Assembly: GCF_013425525.1 (NCBI RefSeq)
Contig: NZ_JACCKA010000087.1
Span: 1-49,822 of the forward strand
Direction of reading: 5' to 3'
DNA length: 49,822 bases
From: Luteimonas salinisoli
Lineage (GTDB): Bacteria; Pseudomonadota; Gammaproteobacteria; Xanthomonadales; Xanthomonadaceae
The notes under the pieces: model-generated
What the model was told of the DNA's origin: nothing
Seen by the model: the letters and a program-made list of their open reading frames with translations, nothing else
The model's database searches: none
In this document: positions 16,577 through 26,799 of the stretch, in pieces
How positions within the stretch are numbered: the stretch's first letter is position 1
Layout: each line of letters begins with the position of its first letter
Translations under genes and position numbers: made by a program

Positions 16577-17589
16577 ACCAGCTCCTCGGCGGCACCGCCG
16601 CTCAGGGCGATGGCGCCCTCGTCGGACAGACGCCGCACGATCGCCAGGATCTCCTTCTGCGCCGCCTCGACGTCGGACAGCCGTACCGGCCCGCGCGCCT
16701 CCATGTCCTCGACCAGGATCTCGGCCGCGCGTTGCGACATGTTCTTGGTGATCTTGTCGCGGACCTTGGTGTCGGCGCCGCGCAGGGCGATGCCGAGGCG
16801 CTCGCCGTTGACCTCGCGCAGCACGATCTGCAGCTCGCGGTCGTCGAGATCGACCAGGTCGTCGAACACGAACATCAGGTCCTGGATGCGCTGGCCGAGC
16901 TGCTGGTCGACCTTGTTGATCGCCCCCAGGATCGACTGGTCCTGGCCCGAGTCCATGAAGTTGAGGATATTGGCGGCCACCTTGATCCCGCCGACATTGG
17001 ACGACTTCAGGTTCTGGTTGCCGGCGAACTGCCGCTCCATGATCTCGTTGAGCTCGTTGAGCGCGTTCGGCGGGATGCCGTCGAGGGTGGCGATGCGCAG
17101 CAGCACGTCGGCGCGGGTGCGCTCGGGCATCAGCTGCAGGGTCTCGGCGGCCTGGTCGCTGTCCAGGTGGGAGAGCACGATGGCGATGATCTGCGGGTGC
17201 TCGTTGCGGACCAGATCGTAGATCGCGCGCGGGTCCATCCACTTGAGCGTGTCCAGCCCGGTGGTGTTGCGCCCCAGCAGGATGCGGTCGATCAGCCCGC
17301 CGGCCTTGTCGGCCCCGAGCGCCTGGATCAGCACGTTGCGGATGTAGTCGTCGGCGCCGACGCCGAGCGAGGTCTGGCGCTCCAGCTCGCCCTTGAAGTC
17401 GTCCATCACCCCGAGCACCTGCTCGCGGGTCACGCCGCTCATGGTGGCCATCGCCAGGCCGAGCTTCTGCACTTCCTTGGCGGCCATGTGCTTGAGCACC
17501 TCGGCGGCATCGGCCTCGCCGAGCGAGAGCAGCAGCACGGCGGCGCGCTGCACGCCGGTCATGTCGGAGGTACTAGACTGCGGCTTCAT
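16573..17589 (-). CDS. fliG: FliG, motor switch torque-generating protein
   Basis: 338-residue C-ring protein that contacts the stator. The N-terminal FliF-binding domain contains [16 protein letters not shown]. The middle domain has the [13 protein letters not shown] signature of the EHPQR motif (here EHPQI), and the C-terminal domain has the charged torque helix [15 protein letters not shown]. It overlaps the end of fliF by 17 bases and the start of fliH by four. Confidence 0.97.
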   Translation of the reverse strand: MKPQSSTSDMTGVQRAAVLLLSLGEADAAEVLKHMAAKEVQKLGLAMATMSGVTREQVLGVMDDFKGELERQTSLGVGADDYIRNVLIQALGADKAGGLIDRILLGRNTTGLDTLKWMDPRAIYDLVRNEHPQIIAIVLSHLDSDQAAETLQLMPERTRADVLLRIATLDGIPPNALNELNEIMERQFAGNQNLKSSNVGGIKVAANILNFMDSGQDQSILGAINKVDQQLGQRIQDLMFVFDDLVDLDDRELQIVLREVNGERLGIALRGADTKVRDKITKNMSQRAAEILVEDMEARGPVRLSDVEAAQKEILAIVRRLSDEGAIALSGGAAEELV

Positions 17590-19252
17590 TGCCCAACCAT
17601 CCCTTCACCACCTGGGCGACCTGCTTGGAATCGGTCTTCACCGCCTCGCGCGCATGACGCAGGCGATCGTCGTAGGCATCGGAGGGCAGGGCGATCGGCT
17701 GGGTCGCGGCGATCTTCGCCGTGTCCTCCGCCAGGCCGGGCACCTCGTCCTCGACCACGCTCGCCTGCTCGGTGGCGGCCTTGCGCTTGCCCGGGCCCGG
17801 GTCGCTGATCTGCCGCACCGCGGGGCGCACCACGCCGAACAGCAGCGCCACGACCACCAGCGCACCGGCCGCCAGCCGCGCGATGTCGCGCACCTGCGGT
17901 TCCTGCCACCAGTTGCCGCCGGTGTCGACGTCGTCGGCCTGCTCGCGCACGAACGGCGCGTTCATCACCGACACGGTATCGCCGCGCTCCTCGCTGAAGC
18001 CGACCGCCTGGCGCACCAGCGCCTCGATGCGCTGCAGCTCTGGCTCGCTCAGCGGCTGCAGTTCGGCCTTGCCCTCGGCGCCGGCGCGCGGCACGTGGTC
18101 GACCAGGACCGCGACGCTGACGCGGCGGATGCGGCCGGGCGGCTGGCGGGTGTGCTGGAGGGTGCGGTCGAGCTCGAAGTTGCGGGTGGCGCTGCGCGAG
18201 ACGTCGCGCGGTGCGGCGGCGGGTTCCGCGGCCTCGGCCGCGGCTTCCGCGCCGGCGGCCAGCGCGGCCTCGGGCACGTTGCTGGCGGCGCCGGGCACGC
18301 CCTCGGGCCCGTCGATGCCGGCGGTCGAGTTCTCGCTGACCTGCTCGCTGCGCAGTTTGGCCGGGTCGGCGTTGAACATCTCCCGCGCCTCCTCGCTGAC
18401 CGAGAAGTCCATGTCCACGGTGACCTCGGCGTTGACCCGGCCGGGGCCCGTCATCGGCTCGAGCAGCTCGCGGATGCGCTGGTTGAAGGAGGTTTCCTGG
18501 CGCCGCACCTGCTCGAACTGCAGCGCGCTCAGCGCCGATTCGCTGTCGCCGCCGGAGTTGCTGAGCAGGCGGCCGCTCTGGTCGACCACGGTGACGCGTT
18601 CCGGGGCCAGGTCGGGGATGCTGGAGGCCACCAGGTGCACGATGGCGTCGACCTGGTTGCCTTCCAGGCGGGCGCCGCTGCGCAGGTCCAGCACCACCGA
18701 GGCGCTGGCCACCTCGCGCTGGCGGGTGAAGGCGCTGGGCTTGGGGATGGCCAGGTGCACGCGGGCGTCGCGCACCGAGCGCAACGTGCCGATGGTGCGC
18801 ACCAGCTCGGTTTCCAGGGCGTGCTGGTAGCGTGCGGTCTCGACGAACTGGCTGACGCCGAAGCCGGGATCGCGCTCCATCAGCTCGAAGCCCAGGCGCC
18901 CGTTGTCGGCCACGCCGGACCCGGCCAGCTTCAGCCGGGCGTCGTGGACGTGCTCCTCCGGCACCGAGATCGCGCCGCTGGCCTGGTCGAGGCGGAACGG
19001 GATCTGCGCGGCGCGCAGCAGGTCGGCGGCCTCGGACGTCGCCTGCGCGTCCAGGCCGGCGTACAGCGGGGTGTACTGCGGCTTCTGCGACCAGAAGAAC
19101 ACCATCAGCCCGATCGCCACGGCGGCGGCGAGCAGCAGCATCTTGCCCAGGCGCTGCGCCAGCTGCATTTGCTGCAGCCGGTCGAGCATCTGCACCGCCT
19201 TGTCGCCGGTCTTGCCGGCGTCGAGCGTGTCCCTGGAAAGCGAAATGGCCAT
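17573..19252 (-). CDS. fliF: FliF, MS-ring protein
   Basis: 559-residue MS-ring subunit, the founding structure of the basal body in the inner membrane. Two transmembrane helices are visible, near residues 38-53 and 448-467. They flank periplasmic ring-building domains with YTPLYAGLDAQ and the DMDFSVSEEAREMFNAD stretch. The cytoplasmic C-terminal tail ([17 protein letters not shown]) is the FliG-binding segment. A Gly/Ala-rich insertion near residues 310-345 is somewhat long. It starts 20 bases after the fliE stop. Confidence 0.97.
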   Translation of the reverse strand: MAISLSRDTLDAGKTGDKAVQMLDRLQQMQLAQRLGKMLLLAAAVAIGLMVFFWSQKPQYTPLYAGLDAQATSEAADLLRAAQIPFRLDQASGAISVPEEHVHDARLKLAGSGVADNGRLGFELMERDPGFGVSQFVETARYQHALETELVRTIGTLRSVRDARVHLAIPKPSAFTRQREVASASVVLDLRSGARLEGNQVDAIVHLVASSIPDLAPERVTVVDQSGRLLSNSGGDSESALSALQFEQVRRQETSFNQRIRELLEPMTGPGRVNAEVTVDMDFSVSEEAREMFNADPAKLRSEQVSENSTAGIDGPEGVPGAASNVPEAALAAGAEAAAEAAEPAAAPRDVSRSATRNFELDRTLQHTRQPPGRIRRVSVAVLVDHVPRAGAEGKAELQPLSEPELQRIEALVRQAVGFSEERGDTVSVMNAPFVREQADDVDTGGNWWQEPQVRDIARLAAGALVVVALLFGVVRPAVRQISDPGPGKRKAATEQASVVEDEVPGLAEDTAKIAATQPIALPSDAYDDRLRHAREAVKTDSKQVAQVVKGWLGNEAAV

Positions 19253-19272
19253 GTGCGATCAGATCCGGTCGG

Positions 19273-19653
19273 TTACAGCGGCATGTTCATGACGTCCTGG
19301 TACGCCTGTACCAGTCGGTTGCGCACTTCTACGGTGGCGCGGAATGCCACCTGCGATTGCTGGGCGGCGACCATCACCTTGGCCAGGTCCGCGCCCGGCT
19401 CGCCCAGCTCGAACGCCCGGACCAGTTCGCCGGTCCGCTGCTGGGCGTTGTTCACCCCCTCCATCGCCCCGCGCAGGGTCTCGCCGAAGCTGGCGCGCCC
19501 CGGCTGCTGCGCCTGGCCCGGCGCGCCGACCCCGGCGAGACCGCCGATCGCGTCGCCGCGAGGGGCATCGGCCACCCGTGGCGGCACGGCCTGGCCCATC
19601 TGGGTCTGGTAGCTGCGGATCTGCGAGAGGACGGAATCGACCGAGTAGCTCAT
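19273..19653 (-). CDS. fliE: FliE, basal-body rod adaptor protein
   Basis: 126-residue protein joining the MS ring to the rod; among the first exported substrates. The C-terminal family signature is clear: VMVAAQQSQVAFRATVEVRNRLVQAYQDVMNMPL. The N-terminal 50 residues are variable. It is the first gene of the fliE-to-fliK unit, 37 bases from the sigma-54 site at 19690-19704. No strong ribosome-binding site is obvious before the ATG. Confidence 0.93.
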   Translation of the reverse strand: MSYSVDSVLSQIRSYQTQMGQAVPPRVADAPRGDAIGGLAGVGAPGQAQQPGRASFGETLRGAMEGVNNAQQRTGELVRAFELGEPGADLAKVMVAAQQSQVAFRATVEVRNRLVQAYQDVMNMPL

Positions 19654-19689
19654 GGGTTGACCGGGACACGGTGGCGTCGCGCTGGACGA

Positions 19690-19704
19690 TGCAATTCGCG
19701 TGCC
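19690..19704 (-). promoter_or_regulatory. Sigma-54 promoter for the fliE-fliK unit
   Basis: Minus-strand sequence GGCACG-cgaa-TTGCA, with GG at 19704-19703 and GC at 19692-19691. The transcription start would fall near 19679, 26 bases before the fliE ATG. It lies in the 82-base gap after fleQ, so FleQ would activate the operon next to its own gene. Confidence 0.87.
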
Positions 19705-19735
19705 GCGACCGCGCCGGGATCATGACGGCGCGGCC

Positions 19736-21162
<1,427 letters not shown>

Positions 21163-21166
<4 letters not shown>

Positions 21167-21543
21167 GACGCTTCACCTCTGTGCAGGCTTTCCAGGATCG
21201 GCATGACTTCCTGGATGTAGGAGAGTTTGCTGACGAAGTTGTCGGCGCCGGCGCGCATCGCGTGCTCGCGGTGCTCGGCGTCGTCGAAGTGGCTGGCGAC
21301 CACGATGTAGGGCGGATCGTCCTGGGCCTTGATGAGCCGGGTGGCCTGCAGGCCGCCCATCTCCGGCATCGCCAGGTCCATCAGCACCACCGCCGGGCGC
21401 AGCGCCTCCGAGCGCTCGATCGCCTCCAGGCCGTTGCCGGCGGTGCCCACCACCTGCAGCCATTCGACCTTGCGGAAGTGGCGCAGCGCGGCGTTGATGA
21501 AGCCCTCGTGGTCGTCGACCAGCAGTACGGTGATGTCGTTCAT
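21163..21543 (-). CDS. vemR: VemR-like single-domain response regulator
   Basis: 126-residue NarL-type receiver with no output domain. Acidic pocket Asp10/Asp11, phosphoacceptor Asp56 (VVLMDLAMP), Ser85 and Lys107 are present; the residue after Lys107 is Leu rather than the usual Pro. It sits between rpoN and fleQ, 12 bases after rpoN and overlapping fleQ by four. That is the position of VemR in Xanthomonas, a receiver reported to affect motility, exopolysaccharide and virulence. The symbol is given on synteny and size. Its kinase is not identifiable here; a direct contact with FleQ is plausible. Confidence 0.8.
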
Positions 21544-21555
21544 CCGGTAGTGTCC

Positions 21556-22986
21556 TCAGCCCGCCTGGGCCATCAGCGGTCGGGGGGCGCCGCGGCGGCG
21601 CTGGCGCGCCGGGGCGATGGCGAGCTGGTCGCGGTACTTGGCCACGGTGCGGCGGGCGATGTGCACGCCGTTGCGCGCCAGCAGCTCGGCGATGGCGTCG
21701 TCGGCCAGCGGCCGCTGCGGCGGCTCGGCGTCGATCAGGCGCTTGACCATCGCCCGCACCGCGGTGCCGGAGACGTTGGCGCCCTCCAGGCGGACCGCGA
21801 AGAAGCGCTTCATCTCGATGGTCCCGCGCGGGGTCTGCAGGTACTTGCCGGTGGTGATGCGCGAGACGGTGGACTCGTGCATGCCGATGGCGTCGGCGAC
21901 CTCCTTCAGGGTCAGCGGCGCCATCGCCTCGTCGCCGCGCTCGAGGAACCCGGCCTGGCGCTCGACGATCACCCGCGCGGTGCGCAGCAGGGTGTCGTAG
22001 CGCATCGCCAGTCCGCGGCTGAGCCAGCGCGCCTCCTGCAGCAGGGCGCGCAGCTGGCCGTTGCCGGCCTCGTCGCCGCCGCCGGCGAGGGCGCGCTCGT
22101 ACATGGGGTTGACGGCCACGCGCGGAGCGGTGGCGCCGTTGAGCGCCACGCGCCACTGGCCATCGGCGAACCAGGCGACCGCGTCGGGCACCACCACGGC
22201 GTTGCCGTCGGGGCGGCCGGCCTCGCCGGGGCGGGGATCGAGCGCCAGCACCAGGCGGGCGGCCTCGGCCACGTCCTGCTCGTCCGCGGCCAGGCGCAGG
22301 GCGATGGCGGCGTGGTCGTGGGCGGCCAGCAGGTCGAGGCAGCCGGCCAGCATCCGCGCCGCCAGCGGCCGGCCGGCCACCGGCCCGGGCAGGGCGGCCA
22401 GCTGCGCCTGCAGGCATTCCTGCAGGCTGGCCGCGGCGATCCCGGCCGGCTCGCCGTGCAGCAGGCGCTGGCGCACCGCCTCGATACGCGCGGCCGGGAC
22501 GTCGAAGCGCGCGCAGGCGCGCTGCGCCAGCGCCACCGGATCGGCGTCGAGGTAGCCGGCGTCGTCGCAGTGTTCGAGCCAGAAGGCGGCGATCTCCAGC
22601 TCGGCCGGGGCCAGCTCGAGGGCGAGATCCTGGAGGATCCGCACCTGCGGATCGCTGGATCCGCCGTCGGCGATCCGCGCCATGCCGTCGTCCTGGCCCT
22701 CGCGCCAGCCGGCGCCGGGCACGTCCCACATCGACGACTCTGGCAGTTCGTCGAAGGCGGCGACCTCGACCGCGACCGCGTCCGCGACGGAGCGGTCGGC
22801 GTCGGGCGCGGCCTGGGCCTCGGCCTCCTCCTGCAGCTCGAGCAGCGGATTGAGCTCCAGCGCCTGGCGGACCTCCTGTTCGAGCTGCATGCTGTCGAGC
22901 TGCAGCAGGCGGATGGCCTGGAGCAGCTGCGGCGTCAGGTTGAGCTGCTGGCCGAGCTGCTGCGACTGGATCTGGCTGCCTTTCAT
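21556..22986 (-). CDS. rpoN: RpoN, sigma-54 factor (flagellar paralogue likely)
   Basis: 476-residue sigma-54. The N-terminal Gln/Leu-rich activator-interaction region is clear (LGQQLNLTPQLLQAIRLLQL). Core-binding and DNA-binding domains follow, with LTLKEVADAIGMHESTVSRI and the RpoN box ARRTVAKYR at residues 444-452. Its location inside the flagellar cluster, next to fleQ, matches the second rpoN gene (rpoN2) of Xanthomonas, so a paralogue elsewhere in the genome is likely. Six sigma-54 promoters in this window are its expected targets. Upstream are twin TTCCCGACGCG repeats. Confidence 0.95.
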   Translation of the reverse strand: MKGSQIQSQQLGQQLNLTPQLLQAIRLLQLDSMQLEQEVRQALELNPLLELQEEAEAQAAPDADRSVADAVAVEVAAFDELPESSMWDVPGAGWREGQDDGMARIADGGSSDPQVRILQDLALELAPAELEIAAFWLEHCDDAGYLDADPVALAQRACARFDVPAARIEAVRQRLLHGEPAGIAAASLQECLQAQLAALPGPVAGRPLAARMLAGCLDLLAAHDHAAIALRLAADEQDVAEAARLVLALDPRPGEAGRPDGNAVVVPDAVAWFADGQWRVALNGATAPRVAVNPMYERALAGGGDEAGNGQLRALLQEARWLSRGLAMRYDTLLRTARVIVERQAGFLERGDEAMAPLTLKEVADAIGMHESTVSRITTGKYLQTPRGTIEMKRFFAVRLEGANVSGTAVRAMVKRLIDAEPPQRPLADDAIAELLARNGVHIARRTVAKYRDQLAIAPARQRRRGAPRPLMAQAG

Positions 22987-23067
22987 GGTGGCTCCCGGTC
23001 GGCACCGGTGGAGCGGTGCCCGTAGAGCGCATCTTGCGGGGGTGGCGACGGGAGTTGAATCGGGACG

Positions 23068-23118
23068 TTCCCGACGCGCGTCGTCAATTTCCCGACGCGT
23101 GTAGGGGCCACCCCTACA
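23068..23118. promoter_or_regulatory. Repeated operator-like sites upstream of rpoN
   Basis: The 186-base gap between the LuxR-type regulator gene and rpoN has two direct copies of TTCCCGACGCG, at 23068-23078 and 23089-23099, 21 bases apart (two helical turns). An adjoining palindrome follows, TGTAGGGG-cca-CCCCTACA at 23100-23118. Further on, 23129-23142 reads TTCCGGCGCCGGAA. The spacing fits a protein binding one face of the helix. No sigma-54 or sigma-28 site is seen, so rpoN probably uses a vegetative promoter here. What binds is unknown. Confidence 0.5.
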
Positions 23119-23172
23119 TGGGCACGGATTTCCGGCGCCGGAATTCCGGCGCGCCCCATTCAGTCCGGCCAG

Positions 23173-23844
23173 TCAGTCCAGTTCCCGCCCGTGGCGGGCC
23201 GCCAGCAGCAGCAGGTCGGTGGCCCGGCGGCAGCCCAGCGCCTCCATCATCCGCGCGCGGTGGGTCTCCACGGTCTTGACGCTGATGCCGAGGTCGGCGG
23301 CGATCTCCTTGCTGCTCAGGCCACGGCCTATCTGCGCCAGGATCTGGCGCTGGCGCGGCGACAGTGCCGCCACCCCGACCGGCTTCTCGCGCCCGAACAG
23401 CGGTGCCATCATCTTGGACGACAGCCGCGGGCTGAGGAACACCTCGCCGCCGGCGGCGGTGCGCAGCGCGAGTTCCAGCTCCATCGGCGCCGCGTCCTTG
23501 ACCACGAAGCCGGCTGCGCCGCGCTCCAGCGCATCGCGCACGTGCGCGGCGTCGTCGTGCATCGACATCATCACCACGCGGGTGGCGGGCAGCGCGCCGA
23601 GGATCGCGCTCATCGCGTCCAGGCCGCTGCGCCCGGGCAGCGACAGGTCCATCAGCACGATCTCGGGACGGTGCAGCGCCGCCAGGTCCACCGCCTGCTC
23701 GGCATTGCTGGCCTCGGCACAGACGTCGACGCCGGCAAAACCCTGCAGCAGCCGGCTCAGGCCGGCGCGGACGAGGGTGTGGTCGTCGACGATCAGTACG
23801 CGCACGGGTCCGGTCGGCTGTCCTATCGTGGTCGCGGCCACCAT
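23173..23844 (-). CDS. LuxR/NarL-family response regulator
   Basis: 223-residue DNA-binding response regulator. The receiver domain has Asp20/Asp21, phosphoacceptor Asp66 (IVLMDLSLP) and Lys near 116. The C-terminal LuxR-type helix-turn-helix spans about residues 158-215 (LSPRQRQILAQIGRGLSSKEIAADLGIS and so on). I chose the ATG at 23844; the open frame upstream runs into the PilZ gene in another frame. It follows fliD-fliS-fliT-pilZ and precedes rpoN. No kinase is adjacent; the HisKA_3 kinase at 44729, the class that normally pairs with NarL-type regulators, is a candidate partner by inference. Confidence 0.85.
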   Translation of the reverse strand: MVAATTIGQPTGPVRVLIVDDHTLVRAGLSRLLQGFAGVDVCAEASNAEQAVDLAALHRPEIVLMDLSLPGRSGLDAMSAILGALPATRVVMMSMHDDAAHVRDALERGAAGFVVKDAAPMELELALRTAAGGEVFLSPRLSSKMMAPLFGREKPVGVAALSPRQRQILAQIGRGLSSKEIAADLGISVKTVETHRARMMEALGCRRATDLLLLAARHGRELD

Positions 23845-23896
23845 AGCCGAGGCGGGGTCGATAGGGAATCGCGGCGCCGCCGGCCCAGGCCCGGCT

Positions 23897-24469
23897 TCAA
23901 CGGCGGCTGGCGGCGATCTGCTTGCGGTGCAGGCGGAACAGATGCTTCTCCAGCGCGTCGGACAGGCCCGCCGGGAACTCTCCGAAGCGCAGCCAGACGC
24001 GCTGCATGCCGCCGTCGGCGGCCGTTTCGGCCAGCACCGCCACCGGCAGCTCGAGATGGTCGGGCAGCCACTCCGAAGGCTGCAGGTGCAGCACGCCGGC
24101 ATCGCCGGCGGCGATGCCGGACCGGGCCGGCGCATCCAGGCGCGCGCCGCGGTGCGACCAGCGCAGCGCGCGCAGGGGCAGCGCGTCGGAAGAACGGCTG
24201 ACCATGCGTCCGATCAGCATCAGCATCAGGTCGAGCTTGGCGTCCATGCGCTGGGCCAGCAGCGGCAGCTCGCCGCGCTCCTCCCCGGAGTCGTCCTTGC
24301 GCAGGTCCTCGACCTGCGCAAGCCCGGCCAGCAGCGCCTCGGCCTGCGGCAGCCTGCCGGGCGCGGGTCCCGGGACCAGCTGAGCGGGCAGGTACAGCTC
24401 GCAGCTCAGGGCGTCGCCGAACAGGTCCTGCTCGGCCTGGACCGCGGACACCCCGTTTGCGTTCATCAT
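23897..24469 (-). CDS. PilZ-domain-like protein, probable c-di-GMP effector of motility
   Basis: 190-residue soluble protein. The N-terminal part is YcgR-N-like (CELYLPAQLVPGPAPGRLPQAEALL) with a middle helical segment (LLAQRMDAKLDLMLMLIGRM). The C-terminal half looks like a PilZ beta barrel (ALRWSHRGARL, then WLPDHLELPVAV). The canonical c-di-GMP motifs RxxxR and D/NxSxxG are not clearly intact, so binding is uncertain. Xanthomonas flagellar clusters carry a PilZ gene at the same place after fliT. The start overlaps the fliT stop by four bases. Confidence 0.65.
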   Translation of the reverse strand: MMNANGVSAVQAEQDLFGDALSCELYLPAQLVPGPAPGRLPQAEALLAGLAQVEDLRKDDSGEERGELPLLAQRMDAKLDLMLMLIGRMVSRSSDALPLRALRWSHRGARLDAPARSGIAAGDAGVLHLQPSEWLPDHLELPVAVLAETAADGGMQRVWLRFGEFPAGLSDALEKHLFRLHRKQIAASRR

Positions 24470-24759
24470 CCGAGCTCCGAATAGGCCCGCGCCGCATGTC
24501 CCGCCTGGCGCATGTCGCGCAGCTCCGCGGCGATGCCGCGCTGCCGCTCCTGCATGCGCGCCGCCAGGGAGTTCTGCATCTGCAGCATGGCACGCAGCGC
24601 GCCGAGGGGGGCGTTGCCTCCGACCGTCTCGACGTAGGCGCGCAGGTCGCGATCATACTGCGCCAGCAGCGATCCGGCCGGAGCGAAATCGTCCTGATCG
24701 AGCGCCTCGGCCAGCGCGTCCAGACCGGCCTGCAGATGGCCCAGCGTCGGTTCGCTCAT
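24466..24759 (-). CDS. fliT: FliT-like flagellar chaperone
   Basis: 97-residue all-helical small protein between fliS and the PilZ gene, overlapping both by four bases. Size, helical content and position fit FliT, the chaperone for the filament cap FliD. Sequence in this family is too variable to prove it by eye. Motif-like features are the Leu-rich N-terminal helix (LGHLQAGLDALAEAL) and a C-terminal helix with MQERQRGIAAELRDMRQAG. Confidence 0.6.
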   Translation of the reverse strand: MSEPTLGHLQAGLDALAEALDQDDFAPAGSLLAQYDRDLRAYVETVGGNAPLGALRAMLQMQNSLAARMQERQRGIAAELRDMRQAGHAARAYSELG

Positions 24760-25172
24760 GCCGCCCCTCCGTTCGGCTGCAACTGGCGCTGCTGGGCGGG
24801 GATCGCGTTCCAGGCGGCATCGACCTCGGCCAGCAGCGATAGCGATTCGCGCAGGCCCTGGCCATCGTTGTGCAGGTTGGCGGCGGTCAGGCGCCGCACC
24901 ACGTAGTCGTAGAGCGCAGACAGGTTGCCGGCGACTTCGCCGCCGGCCTCGTGGTCCAGGGACCCGTCGAGGTGGCCGACGATGGCGCAGGCCTCGCCGA
25001 TCGCCTTGCCCTTGCGGGCCTGGTCGCCCTGCTCGAGGCAGGCCTCGGCGAGGCGGATGCGGTCGCAGGCGCCGGCCAAAAGCAGCGACACCAGCTTATG
25101 CGGGTCGGCATCCATCACCTTGCCTTCCAGGTGGTTCTGCCGGTACTCGGCGGCGTGGGAACGGGGCGACAT
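24756..25172 (-). CDS. fliS: FliS, flagellin export chaperone
   Basis: 138-residue helical chaperone that binds the C terminus of FliC before export. The family signature is the N-terminal tyrosine region (AAEYRQNHLEG) and DPHKLVSLLLAGACDRIRLA near residues 23-42. The LYDYVVRRLTAANLHND helix near 86-102 is also characteristic. It starts 21 bases after fliD and overlaps fliT by four bases. Likely co-transcribed with fliD from the sigma-28 promoter at 26640-26666. Confidence 0.93.
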   Translation of the reverse strand: MSPRSHAAEYRQNHLEGKVMDADPHKLVSLLLAGACDRIRLAEACLEQGDQARKGKAIGEACAIVGHLDGSLDHEAGGEVAGNLSALYDYVVRRLTAANLHNDGQGLRESLSLLAEVDAAWNAIPAQQRQLQPNGGAA

Positions 25173-25193
25173 CGGAATGCTCCTGGGAATGCG

Positions 25194-26579
25194 TCAGAGC
25201 CGCTGCTGGGCCGACAGGGCGGTCAGCTGCTGGGCGAGGTAGTTGCTGGTGGTGGACATCTGCGCCATCAGAGTGTCGAGGGCGACGAACTGCGCCTGGT
25301 AGCGCTTGGCCGTGGCTTCCATGCGCAGGTTCACGGACTCGCGCTGCCGGGCCACGTCCTTGAGCTGGTCGTTGATGCCCTTGGTGCGCAGGGTGAAGCT
25401 GCCGTCGGTGCCGACGTAGCCGTTCACCACGCCGGCCAGCCGCGCGGCGAAGCCGTCGCTTCCGGTGAACGCGGCGGTGATCTTGCCCGGGTTCGCCGCC
25501 ATCGCGGCGTCGAACTTGGCGGTGTCGAGTACCAGGGTGCCGTCGTTGGAAGGATATGCCCGGGTCTGCAGGCCGATGGACTTCGCGTCGAGCCCTTGCG
25601 CGGCGAGTCCGCCCAGCAGATCGGCCATCATCCCGCGCAGCTGGCCGGCGGCGCCGCGCATCTGCCCGTCGCCGGTGAGCGAGGAGGGGGTATCGGTTTC
25701 CTTGTTGTACGAGGTGGCCGAGGCGATCGCCTTGATGGCGGCGTTGTAGGCCTTGACCACGTCCTCGACCGGCTTGCGGCTGGCGGCCGCGTCGGAGGCG
25801 ACCGTGACGGTGCTGGTGCCGGTCTTCTTCAGCGTCAGGGTCATGCCGGGCACGGCATCTGCGATCGCGTTTCCGGCCGAGGTGGTGACCAGGCCGTCGA
25901 TCGACACCCGCGCGTCGGCGGCCGCGTTGGTCTGCTGCATTCCGCCGACCAGGGCCGACAGATCGCCGCCCCCTTCGACGAAGGCGAGCGAGATCGCATT
26001 GGCGGCCCCGGTCTTCGTCGACGCGATCGACAGATGCTGGCCGTCGTCCGAGGTCATCAGCGAGACCTGAACGCCGAGGCTGGCGGCCTTGTCGTTGATC
26101 GCGCTGCGGATGTCGGCCAGGCTGCTGCCTGTGGCGATGTCGATGGTCACCGATTCGCCGCCCATGCTGAGCGAAAGCTTGCCGGCATCGAACAGCGTGC
26201 CGGTCGCGACTGCCGCGCCCATCAGCTTGTGGGCGCTGGCGAGCGACAGCACCTCGATCTGGTACTGGCCGGCCGGCGTTCCCTTGCCGACGCTGGCGCC
26301 GAGCACGTTGTCGGTACCGGCGGTACTGTCGGCCGAGACCGAGCTGACCGACCGGGCGCCCATCGCGTCGGACTTCTTCAACGCCTCGAGCGCGGTCTTC
26401 AGCGCATCGAACGCCGAACTGACGCTGCCGACGCCGGAGAGCTTGAACTTGGCGGCCGATTCGAGCTTGTTGAGGCGGGCGTCCTGGGGGGCCCGGTCGG
26501 CGGCCACCAGTTGGCTGACCATCGAACTGATGTCGATGCCGGAGCCGATGCCGCCGTACCCGAATGAATAGTCCGCCAT
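25194..26579 (-). CDS. fliD: FliD, filament cap protein
   Basis: 461-residue hook-associated protein 2 that caps the filament and folds incoming flagellin. The N-terminal signature GIGSGIDISSMVSQLVAADRAP and C-terminal coiled segment (YQAQFVALDTLMAQMSTTSNYLAQQLTAL) are typical. The middle is a repetitive, Ser/Thr/Ala-rich surface domain. It begins about 60 bases after the sigma-28 site and leads the fliD-fliS-fliT-pilZ unit. Confidence 0.96.
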   Translation of the reverse strand: MADYSFGYGGIGSGIDISSMVSQLVAADRAPQDARLNKLESAAKFKLSGVGSVSSAFDALKTALEALKKSDAMGARSVSSVSADSTAGTDNVLGASVGKGTPAGQYQIEVLSLASAHKLMGAAVATGTLFDAGKLSLSMGGESVTIDIATGSSLADIRSAINDKAASLGVQVSLMTSDDGQHLSIASTKTGAANAISLAFVEGGGDLSALVGGMQQTNAAADARVSIDGLVTTSAGNAIADAVPGMTLTLKKTGTSTVTVASDAAASRKPVEDVVKAYNAAIKAIASATSYNKETDTPSSLTGDGQMRGAAGQLRGMMADLLGGLAAQGLDAKSIGLQTRAYPSNDGTLVLDTAKFDAAMAANPGKITAAFTGSDGFAARLAGVVNGYVGTDGSFTLRTKGINDQLKDVARQRESVNLRMEATAKRYQAQFVALDTLMAQMSTTSNYLAQQLTALSAQQRL

Positions 26580-26639
26580 GTGGATCTCCCGTCTGGCGAT
26601 CGTTCGATCGCCGCCTGCCGGTGGGCCGGCTCATGAGCA

Positions 26640-26666
26640 ATAGCGGCCCTGGACCGGTGTTCTTTA
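26640..26666 (-). promoter_or_regulatory. Sigma-28 promoter for fliD
   Basis: Minus strand TAAAGAAC (26666-26659), 11-base spacer, GCCGCTAT (26647-26640), close to the consensus TAAAGTTT-N11-GCCGATAA. The transcript would begin near 26633 and give a leader of about 54 bases before the fliD ATG. The leader contains the inverted pair GCGATCG/CGATCGC, which could fold. Confidence 0.75.
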
Positions 26667-26719
26667 GGGCCCGGGGGGCGACCGGGTGAGCGGGCGGCGC
26701 CCCGAGGACCGGATCCCGG

Positions 26720-26749
26720 AAAAGCAGATCCCCTCCACGAGGGAGGGGA
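26720..26749 (-). terminator. Rho-independent terminator after fliC
   Basis: Reading the minus strand downstream of fliC there is an 8-base stem TCCCCTCC/GGAGGGGA (26749-26742 with 26736-26729) with a five-base loop. ATCTGC and four T residues (26723-26720) follow. It lies about 50 bases after the fliC stop at 26800. Separate termination of fliC suits a highly expressed monocistronic flagellin gene. Confidence 0.65.
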
Positions 26750-26799
26750 CCTGGGTGTTGCCGGCGGCCGTGGCGGCCCGCCGTCCGGATCTTCCGCGA

